Source: Ignavibacteria bacterium
Lineage (GTDB): Bacteria; Bacteroidota; Ignavibacteria; Tepidaquicellales; Tepidaquicellaceae
Direction of reading: 5' to 3'
NCBI GenBank assembly: GCA_016716125.1
Contig: JADJWZ010000003.1
Coordinates: 230,985-294,984 of the forward strand
DNA length: 64,000 nucleotides
A program made the position numbers and the translations under genes. The notes under the pieces were generated by a model. It had not been told where the DNA came from. It did no database searches and saw nothing but the letters and a program-made list of their open reading frames with translations. Of the stretch, positions 62,534 to 64,000 are shown piece after piece (the stretch's first letter is position 1; each line of letters starts with the position of its first letter).

Positions 62534-64000
62534 TTGCAACATACTAACACAGAACATACAAAGACTGTTAGTATAAGACCCGGAGTAAGTATTTTGACAA
62601 TACTTAAACATCTTCAGTATGATCCTTGGTATGCGCTGGCAGAGTTCGTGGATAATGCAATTGACAGCTATTTGAAAAATGAAAAACAATTAAAAAAAAT
62701 TGAGGGTAAAAATTATCAATTAAAGTTAAAATTGAGATCAACGATACTGATAACAAAATTGTTATCCGTGATAATGCAGCAGAATACATAGGAAAAAGAT
62801 TATTCAAGAGCTTTTCGTGCTGCTGAAATTCCACCAGATAATTCAGGACTGTCGGAGTTCGGAATGGGAATGAAATCTGCAGCCTGTTGGTTCACGGATT
62901 TTTGGAGTGTAAGAACATCAGCAATTGGAGAAGATATTGAAAAGAAAGTTTCGTTTGACTTGAATAAGATCTTTTACGACAAGTTAGAAGAACTTGATGT
63001 AATCACAAAAAACCAAAATAAAAATTCTCATTTTACGGTCATAGAGTTGTGTAATATCAATAAAATGCCTATCAAAAAAACTAAAGGAAAGATTAAAGAG
63101 CATTTAGCAAGTATATATCGTGCTTTCACAAGAAAAGGGATTTTGAAACTTTATGTTGATAACGAGCCACTGGTATATAAAGACCCCAACATTTTATCTG
63201 CACCATTTCCATACGATAGCAAGAACAAACCGATTTATTGGAGGAAAGAAATTGACTTTGATATTGACAAAGGCAAAATGTATGTGAAGGGTTTTGTTGG
63301 TTTACTTGAATCAATGGAGAGTGGTAAAAATGGTTTTGCATTATTTAGACGTGGAAGAATAATTGAAGGCAGTTGCGATGAAGGGTTTAAACCTAAGGAA
63401 ATAATGGGGGAAGTCGGAAGTCCTGAATGGAAAAGGATTTTTGGTGAACTTCATTTAGAAGGATTTAATGTTAGTTTCACAAAAAAAGGTATCAAATGGG
63501 ATGAGAACATGGATATTTTTTTAGAACTACTTAAAAGATTTGATATCAGCTTTCTTTATTAAGCAAGCAAGAGATTACAGAGTAAATCCTCCAAAATCTG
63601 AATTAAAGAAAGCAGCAGAAGCTATTATAAAACAAACAGTTGAGGATATAAAAAGCAATGTCCATCCAGCCATAAATGAAATTCGTTCTGTTCCTTTTTC
63701 AACAAATGAAACTAATTACTTTAACAAAAACAGAAGAAATAACGAGCAGAGAATTTGAAATTGAATTCAATGACACGAAATGGTTAGTTAGGATTGAACT
63801 TTCATATGATGACGATATTACTGATTGGATTGAAATAGGAAGTCATGTTTTAAAAAACAAAAGTACTAATAAAATTTTAAGACAAGTTGGAGTAAGAATG
63901 AGTTTAAATCATCCATTTGTTATACAATTTGCAGGTGCTGACAAAAACAAACTGGAACCTATATTAAGAATAGCTGCATCTATTGGACTTGCAGAAGAGA
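62534..64000 (+). pseudogene. MORC/MutL-like GHKL ATPase, frameshifted, runs off the window
   Basis: From a TTG at 62534 the GHKL N-box reads YALAEFVDNAIDSYL. The frame changes near 62723, passes VIRDNAA in a second frame, and returns to the first frame at about 62790 with SGLSEFGMGMKSAACWF (the G-box region). It continues to about 63560, changes again (QARDYRVNPPKSELKKA) and again near 63700 (EIEFNDTKWLVRIEL ... LEPILRIAASIGLAEE), and is still open at 64000. All segments align in order as one protein of more than 480 residues of the prokaryotic MORC-like family linked to DNA methylases. Confidence 0.8.

Noticed and set aside
1..64000. tRNA, rRNA, tmRNA or riboswitch genes
   Set aside because: I found no cloverleaf-like or conserved RNA signatures by eye. 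A dedicated covariance search could still reveal small RNAs.

Overview
The window is AT-rich bacterial chromosome with short intergenic gaps. It looks like a free-living, probably anaerobic or facultative member of the Bacteroidota/Chlorobiota/Ignavibacteria assemblage. The evidence is three secreted proteins ending in a type IX secretion (T9SS) sorting domain with the NYPNPFNP/NFPNPFNP signature, an incomplete PorV/PorQ-like outer-membrane protein at the left edge, an LptD-like protein, a TonB receptor and a meso-DAP pathway gene. I saw no rRNA, tRNA, CRISPR array, transposase or integrase.

Layout. 0-5.6 kb: surface-glycan genes on the + strand (GT39-like glycosyltransferase, FemAB/GNAT-like transferase, SDR epimerase, sugar formyltransferase, amidohydrolase) in a nearly overlapping run. 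5.6-10.5 kb: small housekeeping genes on the - strand (DUF952, methyltransferase, PAP2 phosphatase, SprT-like protease, Tag glycosylase, DinB-like, aminotransferase). 10.9-17.6 kb: pyruvate dehydrogenase genes (aceE, aceF, lpd) with an ArfB-type ribosome rescue factor and a SIMPL protein. 19-27 kb: dapF-lptD, then purC-psd-pssA, a cysteine desulfurase, and pgsA-HU-ruvX, so envelope lipid synthesis is well represented. 28-35 kb: bifunctional FTCD (histidine/folate metabolism), a methyltransferase, a HAD phosphatase and a reductive pyrimidine catabolism set (preA, preT, beta-ureidopropionase-like). 35-42.4 kb: T9SS-exported propeller-like protein, subtilisin and metalloprotease. 42.6-48 kb: a trimeric NuoE/NuoF/HydA-type [FeFe]-hydrogenase bracketed by a response regulator and a histidine kinase. 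48-54.8 kb: EamA transporter, TonB receptor, and a cyclic-nucleotide-binding histidine kinase next to a fused receiver-thioredoxin-reductase-like protein.

From 54.76 kb the character changes. A block of about 5.6 kb (54.76-60.39 kb) is flanked by arrays of one heptamer family in opposite orientations. It holds small toxin/antitoxin-like genes in decay: a nucleotidyltransferase with a frameshifted partner, an orphan HicB, an intact antitoxin with a toxin cut to 27 codons, and a second vestige of the small partner. It also holds a duplicated terminator/3'-end segment on either side of a peroxiredoxin gene, and a GC-rich 21-bp minisatellite lies just outside it.

The right end (61.5-64.0 kb) holds the most interesting system: a C5-cytosine DNA methyltransferase followed 14 nt later by a MORC/MutL-like GHKL ATPase, the pairing known from MORC-associated restriction-modification/defence operons. 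Here the methyltransferase has a one-base frameshift and lacks motifs IX-X, and the ATPase has several frameshifts and runs off the window. Decay, or clustered indel errors near a contig end, are both possible; the missing methyltransferase C-terminus favours real decay.
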